Positions 53,848 through 62,833 are shown, counted from the stretch's first letter. The stretch is 64,000 bases of DNA from Sphingobacterium sp. SGR-19 (GCF_011043555.1 NZ_JAAKGS010000002.1:434001-498000), one strand, 5' to 3'. Notes: generated from the sequence alone by a model not told the origin. Made by a program: numbers and translations.

Positions 53848-54638
53848 TGAAAAAAGTAATTTATTTGTTCGTTATAATGACTGCAGTTTTCACTGTTGGA
53901 TCGGTAAAAGCACAACATGCTTATTTCCCAACGGAAGGTACTATTCTGTATGATAAGACTGTACATGTTAAGAATCTGTTGAAAAGACATATTTCTACAT
54001 TAAAAGACGATAATTTCAGCAAGACATATTACCAAGAATTGTTGGATAGGGTATCCGAAACGACTGTGTTAAAAAAGAAAGTTTCTTTTCGTGGAAACGA
54101 AATGAGTATGGAAAGCGTGCCTGGTACCTATGAACCAATGATTAACAATCTGTTAAGGTCGGGCTTGCTGGACTTTCAACAAACCCTCTATCAAGACTTG
54201 GCTAAATCCACGTTAAAATCCGCTTTTGAATTAGGTGGATCTCCGGTTCTTATTCAAGATTCGTTGCTTCAAGTAAAGTGGAAGATTACGAACGAATATC
54301 GTAACATCGCAGGGTATGATTGCCGTAGAGCCAATGGCGTTACCTTGGATTCGGTGTATGTAGTTGCTTTCTATACCGACCAGATTCCGACGTCAGCAGG
54401 GCCGGGGGCCGTACATGGGCTTCCAGGGGTGATTTTGGGATTAGTGGTGCCAGAACAACATTTTAATATATATGCAACAGATGTGAAGTTCGGTCCTCCT
54501 ACCTTGAAAACGGCGGTGGGTAGAAAAAGAGACGAACCGATGACACGTAAAGAAGCACAAAGCAGGCTGAAGGATATCCTCGGACGCTGGATGACGGATC
54601 AACAATTCAATCTGATACTGGCAGCGATGTTTCTTTAG
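53847..54638 (+). CDS. GLPGLI family exported protein
   Basis: From the ATG at 53847 (TAATG, sharing its A with the previous stop) the protein is 263 residues. The preceding AAAGGAGG at about 53830 is a strong Shine-Dalgarno, rare in this window. A signal peptide (about 1-23) is followed by a domain with WKITNEYRNIAGYDCRRA and the family hallmark AVHGLPGVILGL. GLPGLI proteins are Bacteroidota-specific and of unknown function, and commonly pair with an outer-membrane barrel as here. Confidence 0.9.
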   Translation: MKKVIYLFVIMTAVFTVGSVKAQHAYFPTEGTILYDKTVHVKNLLKRHISTLKDDNFSKTYYQELLDRVSETTVLKKKVSFRGNEMSMESVPGTYEPMINNLLRSGLLDFQQTLYQDLAKSTLKSAFELGGSPVLIQDSLLQVKWKITNEYRNIAGYDCRRANGVTLDSVYVVAFYTDQIPTSAGPGAVHGLPGVILGLVVPEQHFNIYATDVKFGPPTLKTAVGRKRDEPMTRKEAQSRLKDILGRWMTDQQFNLILAAMFL

Positions 54639-54656
54639 TACAGGTCTACATGCATA

Positions 54657-54688
54657 AAAAATCCCGGTTGGATACAATCGGGATTTTT
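54657..54688 (+). terminator. intrinsic terminator after the GLPGLI gene
   Basis: AAAAATCCCG / CGGGATTTTT with a 12-nt loop, followed by ATTTT; 18 nt past the stop codon. Confidence 0.7.
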
Positions 54689-54713
54689 ATTTTAAATCAT
54701 CGATATGAAAGGA

Positions 54714-54893
54714 TTATTTTCCTTCGTTTTTCTTCGCAGTTACCTCATTACGAATTTCTTGCGCTAACGTTTTGATTTCTTGTAAACCTTTACGTACGCG
54801 TGTTCCTGCAGCCGAATTACCATTGTTGTAGAACTTGTCTGCATCAGCTTCGATAGATGCTACCAAGTCTTTTAGTTTGTTGTAGTTTTCCAT
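54714..54893 (-). CDS. histone H1-like small basic protein
   Basis: A 59-residue ORF on the minus strand. The protein starts MENYNKLKDLVASIEADADK and contains GNSAAGTRVRKGLQEIK and a Lys-rich end KKNEGK. This is the small histone H1-like (Hc1-type) family of Bacteroidota, thought to bind DNA. The start is an ATG with no clear ribosome site. It lies in the 389-nt gap between the GLPGLI gene and the S46 peptidase gene; no other gene is seen there. Confidence 0.85.
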   Translation of the reverse strand: MENYNKLKDLVASIEADADKFYNNGNSAAGTRVRKGLQEIKTLAQEIRNEVTAKKNEGK

Positions 54894-55027
54894 TTTTTAA
54901 AAAGTAATTTAGTTTTTATGAATATTATATTTTAAGCTGATTAAAAATACAAGCTAAATATACAAAAACAACGTTGTAAAGTGCAATTTTTGTATTAAAA
55001 TCAAAAAATAAATTTCGTTTGACGGTA

Positions 55028-57166
55028 TTATTCTACAATTTTCAGTTCATCAATGATATTTTGTGCGCCAGCAAATTTATCGATAATGAACAATACATAT
55101 CGGATATCGACAGATATCGTACGTTGTAAAACCGGATCAAATATAACGTCGCCTGCCATGGCTTCAATATTTCCGTCAAAAGCCAAGCCGATGAGTTCGC
55201 CGTTTCCATTTAATACCGGAGAACCTGAATTCCCGCCGGTGATATCTTGATCGCTTAAGAAATTTACAGACATATGGCCGTCTTTGTCCGCATATCGTCC
55301 GTAGTCTTTTGCTTCATACAAGTCCATCAAACGTTGTGGCAGATCAAACTCCTCGTCACCAGGTTGGTATTTTGCAATTGTACCCTTTAAGGTCGTGTAG
55401 TTGTTAATTTTTGCATCATTACGGGCATCCTTAGGTAAAGCACGGATGGTTCCGTAAGTTAACCGTAAGGTCGAATTTGCATCCGGATAGTATTTTCCTT
55501 TCGGATTGGCCTCCAATGTGCCAGCTATATATTTACGGTAAGCTGACTGGAATTTGTCATCTAGGGCTTCAATTTCCGGCGTTCTTTCGCGGTATTTATC
55601 CATTAAAGCGGTGGAAATCAAGTAAAGCGGATCGTTATCAATCACGTCTACTGACGGGTTGGCTAAAAACGAATTCAGTTTGTCTGTCGAAGCAAAAATA
55701 CTTTGGTCGAAAGCTGTCTGAACATCTGTTTTGAAATTGCCATTATTTTTGGAAGCGAGCTCCTGTATATAAGGCGCGATATTTCCCGCTTTTGCAGCAT
55801 AGAGGTTCAATTCGTCAGACAAGACATCAATTTCCAATGGAAGATAGAGATTCTCAAAGGTTTCAGCAATTCCATTTTCCAGACGTGGTGACATGTCCGT
55901 ACGTCCTTTTTCATTAGCAGCGGCATACTGTTTTAAAGCATTTCCCAAGCTGTAAGGAAGCGGAGCAAACGTCGAGGAACGGAGCATACCAATAAGGTAG
56001 TTGTCATGTCTCGCCTTTTCGTTGGTCGCGGCATAGTAAGCGTTAATATCAGAAAGTACATCGCCATATTTAGCCCGATTAGCTTTTTTGTTTGCCCATT
56101 TCTGAAATTTCTTTTCCTGCTTGCGTTTGGTGGCTGCAGTACGGTGTTTCGTCAATGCGTCAATCATTCCCTGGCGGTTTTTCCAATAATTTGCAACACC
56201 GGAATAAGTTGACGCGTAGTTTAACTTTACCGCTTGATCGCTGTCCATATGTTTCTTCATAGCGTCCATCCCTACTTTAGAAGCCTCTACCCAAGCGGGG
56301 TACGCATACTCGACATTTTGATCGATGCCAGCGGCAGGCATCCAACGATTTGTACGTCCCGGATAGCCCAAGATCATCGAGAAATCACCTTCTTGAAAAC
56401 CTTTAATGCTGATAGGCAAGAAATGCCTAGGTTTCAATGGTACGTTGTCTTCCGAATAATCGGCTGGATGACCATCTTTATCTGCATATACACGGAAAAC
56501 AGAAAAATCACCGGTGTGTCTAGGCCATTCCCAGTTATCCGTGTCGCCACCGAATTTTCCAATGCTGTTTGGAGGGGTACCGACTAAACGTACGTCGTGA
56601 TAATCTTGGTAAACGAAATAATAATACTCGTTTCCATTGTAGAACGATTTAACGGAAACAATGTATTTGCCATTTTCGCTGTTCTCCTGTTCGATTTTGG
56701 CGATCTCTTGGTTAACGATTTTTTCCCGCTCTTTTTCACTCATGTTGTCATTTACCAAACTCAAAATACGTTTGGTAACGTCGTCCATGCGAACGAAGAA
56801 CCGAACATATAAAGATTTTGGTTTCAACTCTTCGTCTAGTGATTTTGCCCAAAATCCGTTCGTTAAATAATCATTCTCTGGAGAAGAAAGCTCCGCTATA
56901 GCGCCATAGCCACAGTGGTGGTTTGTAAATACGAGCCCTTTGCCCGAGACGATTTCCGCCGTACAACCTCCGTTAAACTGTACGATAGCATCTTTCAGGG
57001 AGGAATTATTGATGCTGTATATTTCTTCGGCTGTCAGCTTCAGCCCCTTTTTTTGCATATCCGCCTCATTCAGGCGTTTTAAATGCATTAAAAACCACAT
57101 TCCCTCGTCAGCGAACGTGGTCATACTCACCGTGGTAAGGAGTATAAAAATCCAAATTTTCTTCAT
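55028..57166 (-). CDS. S46 family dipeptidyl-peptidase (DPP7/DPP11-like)
   Basis: From the ATG at 57166 the protein is 712 residues; an upstream in-frame ATG adds 17 residues that are not signal-like. The signal peptide (about 1-19) is followed by EGMWFLMHL, the conserved S46 start. The catalytic His is at about 84 in FTNHHCGYG and the Ser in TGGNSGSPVLNGNG near the C-terminus. These peptidases release dipeptides from the N-terminus of oligopeptides in the periplasm of asaccharolytic Bacteroidota. I cannot tell Asp/Glu from hydrophobic P1 preference by eye. Confidence 0.92.
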   Translation of the reverse strand: MKKIWIFILLTTVSMTTFADEGMWFLMHLKRLNEADMQKKGLKLTAEEIYSINNSSLKDAIVQFNGGCTAEIVSGKGLVFTNHHCGYGAIAELSSPENDYLTNGFWAKSLDEELKPKSLYVRFFVRMDDVTKRILSLVNDNMSEKEREKIVNQEIAKIEQENSENGKYIVSVKSFYNGNEYYYFVYQDYHDVRLVGTPPNSIGKFGGDTDNWEWPRHTGDFSVFRVYADKDGHPADYSEDNVPLKPRHFLPISIKGFQEGDFSMILGYPGRTNRWMPAAGIDQNVEYAYPAWVEASKVGMDAMKKHMDSDQAVKLNYASTYSGVANYWKNRQGMIDALTKHRTAATKRKQEKKFQKWANKKANRAKYGDVLSDINAYYAATNEKARHDNYLIGMLRSSTFAPLPYSLGNALKQYAAANEKGRTDMSPRLENGIAETFENLYLPLEIDVLSDELNLYAAKAGNIAPYIQELASKNNGNFKTDVQTAFDQSIFASTDKLNSFLANPSVDVIDNDPLYLISTALMDKYRERTPEIEALDDKFQSAYRKYIAGTLEANPKGKYYPDANSTLRLTYGTIRALPKDARNDAKINNYTTLKGTIAKYQPGDEEFDLPQRLMDLYEAKDYGRYADKDGHMSVNFLSDQDITGGNSGSPVLNGNGELIGLAFDGNIEAMAGDVIFDPVLQRTISVDIRYVLFIIDKFAGAQNIIDELKIVE

Positions 57167-57258
57167 ATTCAACCAATTTTGATTGACAAAGTTGGCGTAT
57201 TTATTGCAAAGTAGCAAACGGCAATTTATTCTGCACTATCTCTCTTTAAACATAAAGG

Positions 57259-57313
57259 GCCACATCAGATCCGAAGTGGCGAGTTTTTGTCCACTTTTGC
57301 GGTCAAAAGTGGA
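57259..57313. repeat. degenerate repeat unit before the DEAD-box gene
   Basis: A short palindrome GCCAC (57259-57263) / GTGGC (57276-57280) with TTCGGAT in the arm is a remnant-like match to the larger units. The hairpin TCCACTTTT (57290-57298) / AAAAGTGGA (57305-57313) follows, with the same position relative to the gene (24 nt before the ATG) but a different sequence. Confidence 0.55.
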
Positions 57314-57325
57314 GTCAGAAATTAC

Positions 57326-57333
57326 TATCTTTG
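57326..57333 (+). promoter_or_regulatory. predicted -7 box of the DEAD-box gene, near-leaderless
   Basis: TATCTTTG matches TAnnTTTG, begins 12 nt after the hairpin and ends 4 nt before the ATG at 57338. Confidence 0.5.
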
Positions 57334-57337
57334 TTCA

Positions 57338-58669
57338 ATGGCGTCATTTGAAGATTTCAAGCTCAATAAGCAATTGCAAAATGCAATTGTGGAAGCGGGC
57401 TACACTGTTCCTACGGAAATTCAACAAAAAGCAATCACACCTATTCTTGCTGGGCAGGATGTAATGGGAATTGCACAAACAGGTACAGGGAAAACGGCTG
57501 CTTTCGTGTTGCCGATGCTCATGAAATTGAAATACGCGCAAGGGAATGATCCCCGCGCTTTGATTTTATCTCCCACGCGTGAGTTGGCGATGCAGATTGA
57601 CGAACATATCCGTTTGTTTTCTACTTACCTCGATTTGCGTACCGTGTTGTTATATGGAGGTTTAGGGCCTAAAACACAAAAAGAGCAGTTAGCAAAAGGA
57701 TGCGATATCATTGTAGCGACGCCAGGACGTTTCCTTGACCTTTATCTGGAAGGTGATATTAACACCAAATCCTTGAAATTTTTGGTGATGGACGAGGCCG
57801 ATAAAATGATGGATATGGGCTTTATCGGTAAAATCCATCGGATACTGGAAGTCGTACCGCGGAAACGGCAAAACCTTCTTTTCTCCGCTACGATGAGTGA
57901 ACTCGTCCGCAAGATAGCGGGTGACTTTCTCGCGTTCCCGACAGTTATTGAAGTGACAGAACAGGCGACCCCGGCACAGACCGTAACCCAAGCGCTTTAC
58001 GAAGTGCCCAACTTAAAGACTAAGCTCAATCTCCTGCAGCATCTTTTGAAAGATGATGAATCATTTCATCGAATTATCGTTTTCTGCAAAACAAAAACGG
58101 TTGCGGATAATGTTTTCCATTACCTGGAGCGGAAATATGGACAGGAACAGGTACGGGTTATTCATGCGAACAAAGGACAAAACACACGTATAAATTCGAT
58201 CAACGCCTTTAAGGAAGGAAGCATTCGCATTTTAGTTGCGACAGATGTCGCAGCTCGAGGTTTGGATGTTTCGAACGTAAGTCATGTGTTTAATTTTGAC
58301 GTGCCTATTGTTATCGAGGATTATGTGCACCGGATTGGCCGCACAGGACGAGCGTTTAATCACGGTGACGCCATAACGTTTTGTAATCCGGCAGAGAAAT
58401 ATTACTTGGATAAGATCGAAAAACTTATTCGGCAAAAAATCCCAGTATATCCTATTCCTGATGGAGTTTTTATCGAAAAAACAGATTTTCAGGAAGGCCA
58501 AGCGATAGCACGTGAAATAGATAATCAAAAAAGAAAAGAAAACCCGGATTTTAAAGGGGCTTTTCATGAGAAAAAGCATGTGCCAAAAGATAATGGACGA
58601 ACGAAAAAGGCTTCAAGAGGAAAAACAACGAGCCATAAAGGAAAACCTAGTAAATTCAGGAAAAAATAA
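57338..58669 (+). CDS. DEAD-box RNA helicase
   Basis: From the ATG at 57338 the protein is 443 residues; an earlier in-frame ATG at 57287 lies inside the hairpin and is rejected. The motifs are in order: Q motif (TEIQQKAI), motif I AQTGTGKT (about 48-55), Ia PTRELAMQ, DEAD as MDEADKMMDMGF, SAT, motif VI HRIGRTGR. The C-terminal 60 residues are Lys-rich and disordered, typical of cold-shock or ribosome-assembly helicases in this phylum. The next small gene starts 3 nt after its stop. Confidence 0.92.
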   Translation: MASFEDFKLNKQLQNAIVEAGYTVPTEIQQKAITPILAGQDVMGIAQTGTGKTAAFVLPMLMKLKYAQGNDPRALILSPTRELAMQIDEHIRLFSTYLDLRTVLLYGGLGPKTQKEQLAKGCDIIVATPGRFLDLYLEGDINTKSLKFLVMDEADKMMDMGFIGKIHRILEVVPRKRQNLLFSATMSELVRKIAGDFLAFPTVIEVTEQATPAQTVTQALYEVPNLKTKLNLLQHLLKDDESFHRIIVFCKTKTVADNVFHYLERKYGQEQVRVIHANKGQNTRINSINAFKEGSIRILVATDVAARGLDVSNVSHVFNFDVPIVIEDYVHRIGRTGRAFNHGDAITFCNPAEKYYLDKIEKLIRQKIPVYPIPDGVFIEKTDFQEGQAIAREIDNQKRKENPDFKGAFHEKKHVPKDNGRTKKASRGKTTSHKGKPSKFRKK

Positions 58670-58672
58670 TTG

Positions 58673-58912
58673 ATGAAGCTTACGCCTTTAAATATCACAT
58701 TGGCCTGTGTGCTGGTTTGGGTAATTTCGGAAATGAATTTGGACACCGAAATGACATTCTCATGGGACTGGCTGATCGCACTATGTGTAATTTTGTCGCT
58801 GGTAGATTTAGGGTTTCGGATGATTTTTAAAGATCTGAAAAAGTTATGGTTTGCTCAGATTGCGTTTATATTGGTCGTTGGGATATTGATGGTGGTTATA
58901 AAGGTGATGTGA
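58673..58912 (+). CDS. small membrane protein of unknown function
   Basis: From the ATG at 58673 the protein is 79 residues with three hydrophobic segments (LACVLVWVISEM, LIALCVILSLVDLGFRMIF, IAFILVVGILMVVI). It follows the helicase stop by 3 nt and precedes gldC by 22 nt, so it likely shares a transcript. No family recognised. Confidence 0.65.
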   Translation: MKLTPLNITLACVLVWVISEMNLDTEMTFSWDWLIALCVILSLVDLGFRMIFKDLKKLWFAQIAFILVVGILMVVIKVM

Positions 58913-58934
58913 GGAGTTATAAGATATTGAAAAT

Positions 58935-59285
58935 ATGAAACAAGCAGAAATAAAACTAAATGTCACGTTAGATGAACAAAATATTCCGGAGCGTATAGAT
59001 TGGTCGTCAACGGACGGAGAAACTTCCGAAGAAATGCCCTCAAAGGCGATGTTCTTGGCTCTTTGGGACGCACAATATAAGAATTCTTTACGTATCGACC
59101 TTTGGACAAAGGATATGCCTTACGATGAAATGAAGCGTTTCTTCTATGAAACGTTGCAGACTTTGGGCGATTCTTTCTTGCGTGCGTCGGGAGGAGATCC
59201 TATGGCAGATAAGGTAATCGGTGACTTGCGGGACTACTGTGCACATTTTGCCGAAAAAATGGAAGTATTGGAGGAGGAAAAATGA
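58935..59285 (+). CDS. gldC: gliding-motility protein GldC homologue
   Basis: The 116-residue acidic soluble protein begins EIKLNVTLDEQNIPERIDWS and contains RIDLWTKDMPYDEMKRFFYE, then a helical end. This is the full GldC length and pattern. In Flavobacterium it is needed for gliding and stabilises the Gld machinery; homologues also occur in non-gliding Bacteroidota, where the role is unclear. It overlaps the next gene by 4 nt (ATGA). Confidence 0.88.
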   Translation: MKQAEIKLNVTLDEQNIPERIDWSSTDGETSEEMPSKAMFLALWDAQYKNSLRIDLWTKDMPYDEMKRFFYETLQTLGDSFLRASGGDPMADKVIGDLRDYCAHFAEKMEVLEEEK

Positions 59286-59689
59286 ACTATTTCTTAGTAA
59301 AATCCGAACCGTTTAAATATAGCTGGGAACAATTTAATAAAGACGGAGAAACGTTTTGGGATGGCGTGCGTAACTATCAAGCGCGAAACAATCTTAAAGC
59401 AATGAAAAAAGGCGATTTGGTGTTGTTTTATCACAGCAACGAAGGAAAAGAGGTTGTGGGTGTTGCTAAGGTTGTCAAAGAATTCTATCAAGACCCGACC
59501 ACAGACGACGAACGCTGGGTAGTTGTAGACCTGGCGCCTGTTGAAACATTCAAAACACCTGTAACGTTGGAGATGGTAAAGGCTGATCCGCTCTTGCAGG
59601 ATATCGCATTGGTACGCCAAGGCCGGCTTTCAGTTATGCCGCTGAAAGCGGAAGAATTTGACCGGATCGTAGAATTGGGGAACGGGTGA
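59282..59689 (+). CDS. EVE domain protein
   Basis: The 135-residue protein is a single EVE domain: NYFLVKSEPFKYSWEQF (2-18), TFWDGVRNYQARNNLKAMKKGD (about 24-45) and LVFYHSNEGKEVVGVAKVV-like centre. EVE folds read modified DNA or RNA bases and occur as stand-alone proteins of unknown role. It overlaps gldC by 4 nt and converges on the thioesterase gene. Confidence 0.88.
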   Translation: MNYFLVKSEPFKYSWEQFNKDGETFWDGVRNYQARNNLKAMKKGDLVLFYHSNEGKEVVGVAKVVKEFYQDPTTDDERWVVVDLAPVETFKTPVTLEMVKADPLLQDIALVRQGRLSVMPLKAEEFDRIVELGNG

Positions 59690-59694
59690 TTTAG

Positions 59695-60219
59695 TTAGTG
59701 TGCCGCGGCGGAATTAATCAGCTGCTTCAGGCTCTTTGCATCTTTGATTTCCATTTTTCCTGCTAGGATCAATCGCAGCTCGCGACGTTGTAAAGCTTCG
59801 TCGAATAGCTTTTTTTCATCTTCCGTTTCCGGCATAAGTTCAGCGACTTTTTTAGGCTTGGTGTGTTCATCAATAGCAACGAACGTGTAGTAGGCTTCGT
59901 TGGTTTTCACGCGTGTTCCTTCCGGCAGGTTATGTGCAAAAATCTCCATGCGTACTTCCATCGACGAACTAAATGCGCGAGAAACCTTTGCCTGTATGGT
60001 AACCACTTCGCCTAGTTTAATGGAGCGTTTAAACGAAACATTATCCACCGATACCGTTACTACAGGGCTATTGGAGTGCTTTTGGGCTGCCATAGCCGAA
60101 CAAATGTCCATCCAATAGAGTAACCGTCCGCCCATCAGATTGCCAAACGTGTTTGTGTCGTTGGGAAGTACGAGTTCGTTCATTTCCGTATAGGATTCTT
60201 TTGCGAATTTTTTATTCAT
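59695..60219 (-). CDS. acyl-CoA thioesterase (hotdog, 174 residues)
   Basis: The protein has the hotdog thioesterase signature NELVLPNDTNTFGNLMGGRLL (about 12-32), with LYWMDICSAMAAQ and the Ser/Asp-containing VVTVSVDNVSFKRSIKLGEVV strand that follows. A helical tail of about 50 residues makes it longer than the copy at 29078. It acts on acyl-CoA in the cytoplasm; chain specificity is unknown. Confidence 0.88.
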   Translation of the reverse strand: MNKKFAKESYTEMNELVLPNDTNTFGNLMGGRLLYWMDICSAMAAQKHSNSPVVTVSVDNVSFKRSIKLGEVVTIQAKVSRAFSSSMEVRMEIFAHNLPEGTRVKTNEAYYTFVAIDEHTKPKKVAELMPETEDEKKLFDEALQRRELRLILAGKMEIKDAKSLKQLINSAAAH

Positions 60220-60238
60220 GCGTTTGTTGTTGTTTTGT

Positions 60239-61162
60239 CTATTTGTTATAAAAACTGAACTGCTGTTCTATTTCCCTTAATGATTCTATAAACGGAGTAG
60301 GAGCATATCCTAAATCCGTTTTTGCCTTGTCGAGGATGAAACCGGTTTTTCTTGGACGATTGTTTTCCTGTCCGATATCCACGGCGCGGATGGGATTAAT
60401 AAGCGACCTATCCAACTGCCAAAAATCTGCAATATAGTAGACGGCATCTAGTACGGACATCATTTCTTCGCCAGAGATGTGGTATACTCCAGTTGCTTCT
60501 TTTTCTATGGCAAGGATACAGGCATTCGCTAAATCGTTTACAAAAGTAGGCATGCGCCATTGGTCGCTTACGACATTGATGCGGTTGTTATTTTCTAATT
60601 GTGCTTTCGCCCATAATACCAGATTGGAACGTTTCGGATCCCCATTTACACCGTACACTAAAATAGTCCTTAGGATAGCGGTACGACAAGTGGTGGATAA
60701 TAAACGAGTTTCGGAGGCCGCTTTGCTTTTTCCATATGCGTTACAGGGATTTGTCTTATGATCCTCCTTATAGGGTCCTTCTTTCCCATCAAATACGAAA
60801 TCGGTCGATAGATGGACAAGGTGCTTATCATATTGCGCGCAATATTTCCCTAGTTGATAAACGGCTTCTATATTGACCTTTTCGCATAATGCAGGGTCGT
60901 TCTCGCAAGCCTCCACACTGCTCATCGCTGCGGTATGGATGATATGATCGGGGTGGACTTCTTCCAATAGCGATCGGAGAGCAGCGCTATCGGTAAAGTT
61001 ACAAGAACGGTAAGTATAGCCTTCGCGGATAAAATTTCGGTTTTCACTTTTAGAAGTCGCTATGACACGGTAGTGTTGCATGTTGACAAGTTTCTCCATG
61101 AGTTTCTGTCCGAGAAACCCGTTTGCACCCGTAATAAGAATCGTTTGTTTTAGTTTGTCCAT
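60239..61162 (-). CDS. RmlD-like NAD(P)-dependent sugar-nucleotide reductase
   Basis: The 307-residue protein is an extended SDR with NAD-binding ITGANGFLGQKL (about 10-21), HLSTDFVFDGKEGPY (about 118-132) and the YxxxK catalytic pair in NAYGKSKAASE. The RmlD family reduces dTDP-4-dehydrorhamnose, but the clade also includes other epimerases or reductases. No rfb neighbours help. It overlaps the end of the M28 gene by 13 nt on the same strand. Confidence 0.75.
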   Translation of the reverse strand: MDKLKQTILITGANGFLGQKLMEKLVNMQHYRVIATSKSENRNFIREGYTYRSCNFTDSAALRSLLEEVHPDHIIHTAAMSSVEACENDPALCEKVNIEAVYQLGKYCAQYDKHLVHLSTDFVFDGKEGPYKEDHKTNPCNAYGKSKAASETRLLSTTCRTAILRTILVYGVNGDPKRSNLVLWAKAQLENNNRINVVSDQWRMPTFVNDLANACILAIEKEATGVYHISGEEMMSVLDAVYYIADFWQLDRSLINPIRAVDIGQENNRPRKTGFILDKAKTDLGYAPTPFIESLREIEQQFSFYNK

Positions 61163-62106
61163 TGAAAATCCATTTTATCCTGTTTCATGGAATTGTCGAT
61201 AACATCAACTTCCAGTTTTAAGATAGATTCTAATGCGTTGTAGTCAATTTTTTCCGGATCATCTCCCGGTTTATGGTAGTCCTCATGCCCCCCGGTATGA
61301 AAAAACAAGACGGGAATATTTTTTTTATAAAAGGACGTTTGATCGGATCCACCATTTCCATCGCGGCTGAGGTTAAACTTGATATCGCTTGTTATGCTGT
61401 CAAAAATAACCGGGAATTTCGAACTGGTTCCATAGCCAATAACGGCAAGGCCATTATTGGCATTGTATCGGCCAATCATATCCATATTCAACATCCAATG
61501 GATGTTTTCCAATGGAATCGTAGGGTTCTCAGTAAAATACCGGGAGCCTACCAATCCAAGTTCTTCCGCTCCAAACGCGATAAATAATAAATCGAAGGGT
61601 TCCTTTATCTCATTGCTGCTGTAATGACGGGCAAGCTCCAATAAACCGGCAACACCTGAGGCGTTGTCATCCGCACCGTTATGTATTTTGCCCACGCCGA
61701 GCGAATCCTTCGAGCCTCCCTGACGTCCGTCTCCTAAGTGATCATAATGTGCGCCGATAACGATAGTGTATCGGGCACCGTTGTCAAGGTAACCGATTAC
61801 GTTGTCTGCTTGGCGGATACTGTCGTTCACGACGGCACGACGTACTCTTGCTTCGAAAGTTTGACGGTAGCCTTTTTCTCCTTTTGGCTCTAGTCCATAT
61901 TGTTTGAAATGCTTTTCGATATATTTTGCTGCTTTTTTGACCTGCTTGGAACCGGTACCGCGGCCTTTCATGTTGTCGTCAGCTAAATAATAGATGTGTT
62001 TTTTTAGGTTTTCTTGGTTGATCTGTGCTAAAACAGATTGAAAGGGAATAAATAATAGAAAATGTAGCGCTATTATATAAAAAGAAAATGGGGCTTTATT
62101 TTTCAT
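61150..62106 (-). CDS. M28 family zinc aminopeptidase, exported
   Basis: The 318-residue protein has a signal peptide (about 1-27). The M28 metal ligands follow: IGAHYDHLGD (His, Asp), NGADDNASG (Asp), FGAEELGLVG (Glu-Glu), NMDMIGR (Asp) and FFHTGGHEDYH (His). The length is that of a compact aminopeptidase without extra domains, so it likely cleaves N-terminal residues from peptides in the periplasm. It follows lspA with a 13-nt gap. Confidence 0.92.
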   Translation of the reverse strand: MKNKAPFSFYIIALHFLLFIPFQSVLAQINQENLKKHIYYLADDNMKGRGTGSKQVKKAAKYIEKHFKQYGLEPKGEKGYRQTFEARVRRAVVNDSIRQADNVIGYLDNGARYTIVIGAHYDHLGDGRQGGSKDSLGVGKIHNGADDNASGVAGLLELARHYSSNEIKEPFDLLFIAFGAEELGLVGSRYFTENPTIPLENIHWMLNMDMIGRYNANNGLAVIGYGTSSKFPVIFDSITSDIKFNLSRDGNGGSDQTSFYKKNIPVLFFHTGGHEDYHKPGDDPEKIDYNALESILKLEVDVIDNSMKQDKMDFQWTN

Positions 62107-62119
62107 GCCCCAAAGATAC

Positions 62120-62770
62120 TTAATCTTCTAAAACTTCGCTGTTCACGCTTTCTTTTTCTACGTGTTCCTCTTTGAAATAACGTTTCTGAAAAATGAGAAT
62201 AAGGAATACACCAACAGAGATGGCGGAGTCAGCGATATTGAATACAGGTCGGAAAAACAGGAAATGCTCTCCCCCCCAAATAGGGAACCAATCGGGGAAA
62301 TTACCCTCGATTAAGGGGAAATAAAGCATATCTACGACTTTTCCGTGAAATAAAGAGGAGTATCCTCCGCCGTCGGGAAATAGGACAGCTTTTTCGTAGA
62401 ACGTACTTTCGCTGAATATAACGCCGTAAAAAGTGGAATCGATTATGTTGCCCAACGCACCGGCAAATATCAACGCGACATTGAGGATAAAGCCCCGGTG
62501 GTATTTGTTTTTAACCATATAATGCAAACCGTACCCGATGCCTATCACCGCGACGATTCGAAACAAGGTCAGGAAAAGCTTCCCGAACTCTCCGCCAAAT
62601 TCCATACCGTAAGCCATCCCGTTATTCTCAATAAAGTGGATGAGAAACTTGTTGCCAATGATATTAAAATCCTGTCCGATGGTCATATTGAGTTTTACCC
62701 AGAATTTGGATGCTTGATCGATAAACAGGATAATAGCAATCAGTAAGAGTGGTCGGTTATAGCCTTTCAT
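62120..62770 (-). CDS. lspA: lipoprotein signal peptidase LspA
   Basis: The 216-residue protein has four transmembrane segments and the LspA active-site Asp pair in AGALGNIIDSTFYG and FNIADSAISVG. It removes signal peptides of lipoproteins after lipidation. An extra extracellular loop around the DMLYFPLIEGNFPDWFPIWG segment makes it about 50 residues longer than the E. coli form, as in other Bacteroidota. Confidence 0.93.
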   Translation of the reverse strand: MKGYNRPLLLIAIILFIDQASKFWVKLNMTIGQDFNIIGNKFLIHFIENNGMAYGMEFGGEFGKLFLTLFRIVAVIGIGYGLHYMVKNKYHRGFILNVALIFAGALGNIIDSTFYGVIFSESTFYEKAVLFPDGGGYSSLFHGKVVDMLYFPLIEGNFPDWFPIWGGEHFLFFRPVFNIADSAISVGVFLILIFQKRYFKEEHVEKESVNSEVLED

Positions 62771-62775
62771 AAGTA

Positions 62776-62822
62776 CAAAAAAATGGAGATGCTTAAATAT
62801 AATATTTTGAACATCTCCATGC
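62776..62822 (-). terminator. terminator between the DksA-like gene and lspA
   Basis: ATGGAGATG / CATCTCCAT around a 20-nt A/T loop, followed by seven T on the minus strand, so transcripts from ileS and the DksA-like gene should end here. Confidence 0.7.
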
Positions 62823-62833
62823 TATCTCAATTG

